Shown here piece by piece: positions 32,546 to 35,070 of a stretch of DNA of 35,070 nt (its first letter is position 1; each line of letters opens with the position of its first letter). Source of the DNA: Alphaproteobacteria bacterium (lineage in GTDB: Bacteria; Pseudomonadota; Alphaproteobacteria; Micavibrionales; UBA2020); contig JAUXOC010000044.1 in the NCBI GenBank assembly GCA_030682495.1, positions 1 through 35,070 on the forward strand. The letters run 5' to 3'. A program made the translations under genes and the position numbers. The notes under the pieces were generated by a model. The model had not been told where the DNA came from and did not search any database. It worked only from the letters and a program-made list of their open reading frames with translations.

Positions 32546-32574
32546 TTGACAGCAGGGGATTTTATTAATATTAT
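32546..32574 (+). promoter_or_regulatory. Near-consensus sigma70 promoter of the ankyrin gene
   Basis: TTGACA (32546-32551), a 17-nt spacer and TATTAT (32569-32574) give a start near 32581. The -10 box covers the ATG at 32573, so that codon would not be in the message; translation must begin at 32606. Upstream (32519-32540) is a run of repeated CCCCG, otherwise empty. Confidence 0.7.
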
Positions 32575-32605
32575 GAAAAAACTTATTTTTTCAGGAACAG
32601 GCCGG

Positions 32606-33175
32606 ATGCCCGCAAACGCCACATCGCTCGAAAATGCTTTTGACCGCGCCCAAGGCGGAAACGCCGCTATCCGCAAAGCGTTTTTTGACGCAATCCGCGC
32701 CGGTGATGTGGCCGCAGTGACCGGGACGCTGCAAAACCACGCCGGTGCTGCCACATGGCAGGAGCCTTTCGCCCCCGAAGACAAGCCCTATGCCGCCGAT
32801 GACACCCCCTTGATGACGGCAGCACACGCAAAAAAAGCCGATATTGTCAGGATTTTGCTGCAACATGGCGGCGAGCAGACACTGGATGCGCGCAACAGCC
32901 GCGGCTATACCGCGCTGATGTACGCCGCATGGCAGGGCGCCGAGGGCGTTGCCGAGGTGTTGCTCTGGCATGGCGCGAATACCTGGATAAAGAGCGAACA
33001 CGATCAGGACGCCGACATGCTGGCGCGGACGCGCGGGCATAACGACATCAGCCGCCAAATCCAGAACCACCGCGCCAAGGTCGACGGCCCCGCCGCCTTT
33101 ATGAACGGCCTCAGCAAAGACGTGCCGCTGCCCAAGCCCATCACCGTGCACAAACGCCCGCCCCCCGCCGCCTGA
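32606..33175 (+). CDS. Ankyrin-repeat protein
   Basis: The 189-residue protein has about three ankyrin repeats: DDTPLMTAAHAKKADIVRIL, RGYTALMYAAWQGAEGVAEV and a weaker DADMLARTRGHNDISRQIQ. A helical start (NAAIRKAFFDAIRAGDVAAV) caps the array. The Pro/Lys-rich tail ends PPPAA. There is no signal peptide, so it is probably a cytosolic protein-binding module of unknown partner. The start at 32606 has AGGAACAGG upstream and is compatible with the promoter at 32546-32574; ATG 32573 is not. Confidence 0.85.
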   Translation: MPANATSLENAFDRAQGGNAAIRKAFFDAIRAGDVAAVTGTLQNHAGAATWQEPFAPEDKPYAADDTPLMTAAHAKKADIVRILLQHGGEQTLDARNSRGYTALMYAAWQGAEGVAEVLLWHGANTWIKSEHDQDADMLARTRGHNDISRQIQNHRAKVDGPAAFMNGLSKDVPLPKPITVHKRPPPAA

Positions 33176-33221
33176 CCCGCCTGCCCTTTTCTTTTGAGAT
33201 GAAATGTCGTAGTGATCGGGT

Positions 33222-33812
33222 ATGAAAACGCATATCAAATTTTCCCTCTGGGCCGCCCTTTTCGCGCTTGTTGCTTTTTATATCGCGACGCCCTATCTGG
33301 CCATGCAGCGGCTTTATGACGGCGTGATGCGGATGGATGCCGATGTGATCGAACGGCATGTCGAATTCCCCGCCCTGCGTGAATCGCTGAAAGAACAGGC
33401 CAATGCCTATCTGGCCACGCGCCTGCCCAAGGCGCAGAACGGCCGCCCGAGTCTTTTTGGTGCGGCGGGTCTGGTGATGCTGCCCAAGGTTGTCGAGGCG
33501 CTGGTCGATGCCTATGTCACGCCGACCGGCATGCGGCAGGTACTGAATGACGCTGTGGTGAAAGTCGATGGCAAAGACGCCGCAGGAAAAGAACCCAGAC
33601 CCCTGCGCCGCGAAGATATCCAATACGCCTTTTTTGAAAACCCCGATACGTTTCGCATCGAGGCGAAAAACATGGTTTTCATCCTGCGTCTGAAAGACTG
33701 GAAATGGAAACTGACCGAAGCGCGCCTGCCGTCCGAGGTTTTCCTGCAAAGCAAAAAAGCACCCGCACCCGCCGCGCCAGAAGACGCACCGGCTGAAACA
33801 GCTATTCCCTGA
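33222..33812 (+). CDS. DUF2939 family membrane-anchored protein
   Basis: The 196-residue protein has a single N-terminal anchor (about 7-24, FSLWAALFALVAFYIATPYL), then a periplasmic DUF2939 domain: AMQRLYDGVMRMDADVIERH, VEFPALRESLKEQ, TPTGMRQVLND, and the end KDWKWKLTEARLP. A short Pro/Ala tail follows. The family role is unknown. It lies 46 nt after the ankyrin gene in the same direction. Its stop directly abuts the stop of the converging gene, with no terminator between them. Confidence 0.85.
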   Translation: MKTHIKFSLWAALFALVAFYIATPYLAMQRLYDGVMRMDADVIERHVEFPALRESLKEQANAYLATRLPKAQNGRPSLFGAAGLVMLPKVVEALVDAYVTPTGMRQVLNDAVVKVDGKDAAGKEPRPLRREDIQYAFFENPDTFRIEAKNMVFILRLKDWKWKLTEARLPSEVFLQSKKAPAPAAPEDAPAETAIP

Positions 33813-34316
33813 TTAGATACGGCGTTCGATCAGGCTGCGGATTTTTGCGGTATCGAGCGGTTTGTCTGCGCCTGCGGCATCTGCCATCGAAAAACCGTTG
33901 CCGCGCCACAGGCCATCGGCCACGCGGTCGTAAACACGCAGCGACAAGGCGGCCGCCTGTTTGTCAGACGACAGTTTGAAGGCTTTGCGGATATCCGACA
34001 GTTTTTGCGTATCTTGTGCCGAAAGGGTCAGACCGACATCGCCGGTCAGATAGGCGATACGTGATTTCTCGCGCGCAATATCAACTGCTGCGGCTTTGTC
34101 CAGAAACACATCAGGCCCCGACCATGCGCTGCCGCTTTCGATTTTTGCGCCCGTGGCAACGTCTTTTGCAAATCCGTGCACAAAACCGATGGCGTCTTTC
34201 AGCACCGCTTTGACGCGGCGGTTGGGGCGTGCGGCGGCGCGGACATTGAAAGCCTCGGCCAGTTTCAGGGCGCGGCCGTAATCTTCTTTGGGCAGTTTCG
34301 CGTTATGGGCGGTCAT
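33813..34316 (-). CDS. Hypothetical protein downstream of prfB
   Basis: The 167-residue soluble, largely helical protein has a basic N-terminal half (RAAARPNRRVKAVLKD) and no cysteine, signal peptide or known motif. GGAGAT stands about 6 nt before the ATG at 34314-34316. It starts 31 nt after the prfB stop in the same direction and may be read from the prfB transcript. I do not recognise the family. Segments such as SMADAAGADKPLDTAKIRSL suggest a folded protein, and its codon use is like its neighbours. Confidence 0.7.
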   Translation of the reverse strand: MTAHNAKLPKEDYGRALKLAEAFNVRAAARPNRRVKAVLKDAIGFVHGFAKDVATGAKIESGSAWSGPDVFLDKAAAVDIAREKSRIAYLTGDVGLTLSAQDTQKLSDIRKAFKLSSDKQAAALSLRVYDRVADGLWRGNGFSMADAAGADKPLDTAKIRSLIERRI

Positions 34317-34347
34317 GAGGATATCTCCGTATCAAAAAATAAAAAAA

Positions 34348-35070
34348 TTAATCGAGGTCTTCGTAGGCGACCTTGGGCGACGCACCGCCGTTGTTGACGG
34401 CATTGAGCTTATAGGCCAGCGAGGCTTCGAGGAAAGCATCCAGATCGCCGTCCAGCACGCCCTGCGTGTCCGAGGTTTCATGACCCGTGCGCAAATCCTT
34501 GACCATCTGATACGGATGCAAAACATAAGAGCGGATTTGGTGGCCAAAACCGATATCGGTCTTTTCGTCTTCGCGCTGCTGCTTTTCGGCATCGCGCATT
34601 TGCTGTTCGCGTTCGTACATTTTTGCTTTCAGCATCTTCATCGCCTGATCGCGGTTTTTGTGCTGGGAGCGTTCATTCTGGCACGCGACCACAATACCTG
34701 TCGGCAGGTGCGTCAGACGCACGGCGGAATCGGTTTTGTTGACGTGCTGGCCGCCCGCGCCGCCGGAGCGGTAGGTATCAACGCGCAGGTCTTTGGGGTC
34801 GATGGTGATTTCGATGTCGTCATCGACAACGGGCGTCACGGCAACCGAACAAAAACTGGTATGCCGCCGTGCGTTTGAATCATACGGCGAGATGCGCACA
34901 AGGCGGTGCACGCCGGATTCAGACTTCATCCAGCCGTAAGCGTTCGGCCCGCTGATTTCGAGCGTTGCGGATTTGATACCCGCCACATCGGCATCCTGTT
35001 TGTCGAGCAGCGCGAGTTTATAGCCGTGCTGTTCTGCCCAGCGCATATACATGCGGAAGATAATCCCCGC
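34348..35070 (-). CDS. prfB: Peptide chain release factor 2, 3' part (start lies outside the window)
   Basis: The visible 241 C-terminal codons begin in [14 protein letters not shown]. The GGQ peptidyl-hydrolysis motif is in [19 protein letters not shown]. The stop-codon recognition loop reads [20 protein letters not shown], that is SPY where E. coli RF2 has SPF. The ending [11 protein letters not shown] is typical of RF2. It releases peptides at UGA and UAA. The region with the programmed frameshift, if there is one, is not in the window. The downstream gap is T-rich without a stem. Confidence 0.95.
   Translation of the reverse strand, partial: AGIIFRMYMRWAEQHGYKLALLDKQDADVAGIKSATLEISGPNAYGWMKSESGVHRLVRISPYDSNARRHTSFCSVAVTPVVDDDIEITIDPKDLRVDTYRSGGAGGQHVNKTDSAVRLTHLPTGIVVACQNERSQHKNRDQAMKMLKAKMYEREQQMRDAEKQQREDEKTDIGFGHQIRSYVLHPYQMVKDLRTGHETSDTQGVLDGDLDAFLEASLAYKLNAVNNGGASPKVAYEDLD

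Noticed and set aside
34880-34885. SPY in place of SPF in the RF2 codon-recognition loop
   Set aside because: I recall [13 protein letters not shown] in other alphaproteobacterial RF2 sequences, so this is probably ordinary family variation rather than altered stop-codon use.

Overview
The window looks like chromosome from an alphaproteobacterium. An Fo-only ATP synthase operon (atpI-B-E-b'-b) stands apart from F1 and carries two b-type subunits. The blocks yebC-ruvCAB / ybgC-tolQRAB and rsfS-rlmH-envC-ctpA-yibQ-rppH are also typical of that class. The mix of a HExxH metallopeptidase, a CheY-like protein with its small partner, and long coiled-coil exported proteins recalls the Rhodospirillales/Micavibrio area. 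That narrower placement is inference; no rRNA or marker tree is available here.

Layout. 1-1676: a cut-off gene, then a sulfur-stress module. A rhodanese-membrane protein and an AhpD-like protein (minus strand) face an ArsR-type regulator with the two-cysteine spacing of persulfide sensors, across a perfect palindrome. 1759-4650: the Fo operon with a candidate promoter and terminator. 4656-7447: two co-directional genes of unknown role, a putative zinc metallopeptidase and a coiled-coil protein with a VPD-repeat/Gly-Phe tail, separated by a terminator-like hairpin. 7672-11465: putA and nadD. 11503-17502: a co-directional run covering ribosome silencing and modification (rsfS, rlmH), cell-wall and periplasmic proteolysis (envC, ctpA, yibQ-like), RNA decay (rppH) and a rhomboid pseudoprotease. 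A bidirectional terminator follows. 17595-21557 (minus): ybgC-tolQ-tolR-tolA-tolB, the envelope-constriction machine, without pal. 21621-23196: an island with a membrane transporter and a GIY-YIG gene boxed in by 28-nt repeat units. 23215-26219 (minus): yebC-ruvC-ruvA-ruvB, Holliday junction processing. 26397-27542: a response regulator and its small partner. 27772-32415 (minus): two tandem paralogous exported coiled-coil proteins. 32546-34316: ankyrin-repeat, DUF2939 and unknown genes. 34348-35070: the 3' part of prfB.

The most interesting items are these. (1) The GIY-YIG gene is bracketed at both ends by repeat units, which suggests a nuclease-repeat pair. (2) A TA-flanked palindromic element sits between tolR and tolA, and its removal restores an ordinary 22-nt operon gap. 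(3) rsfS has no usable ATG/GTG/TTG start but a strong Shine-Dalgarno in front of ATC, downstream of a promoter-plus-terminator leader that looks like an attenuator or small RNA. (4) A BigR/SqrR-like sensor is paired with a textbook ATTC-N8-GAAT site. (5) A rhomboid has lost its catalytic serine and oxyanion residues. (6) A duplicated family of exported coiled-coil proteins has no obvious name.

No tRNA, rRNA or CRISPR array was seen. No gene-free stretch exceeds 300 bases; the larger gaps are described as individual features.
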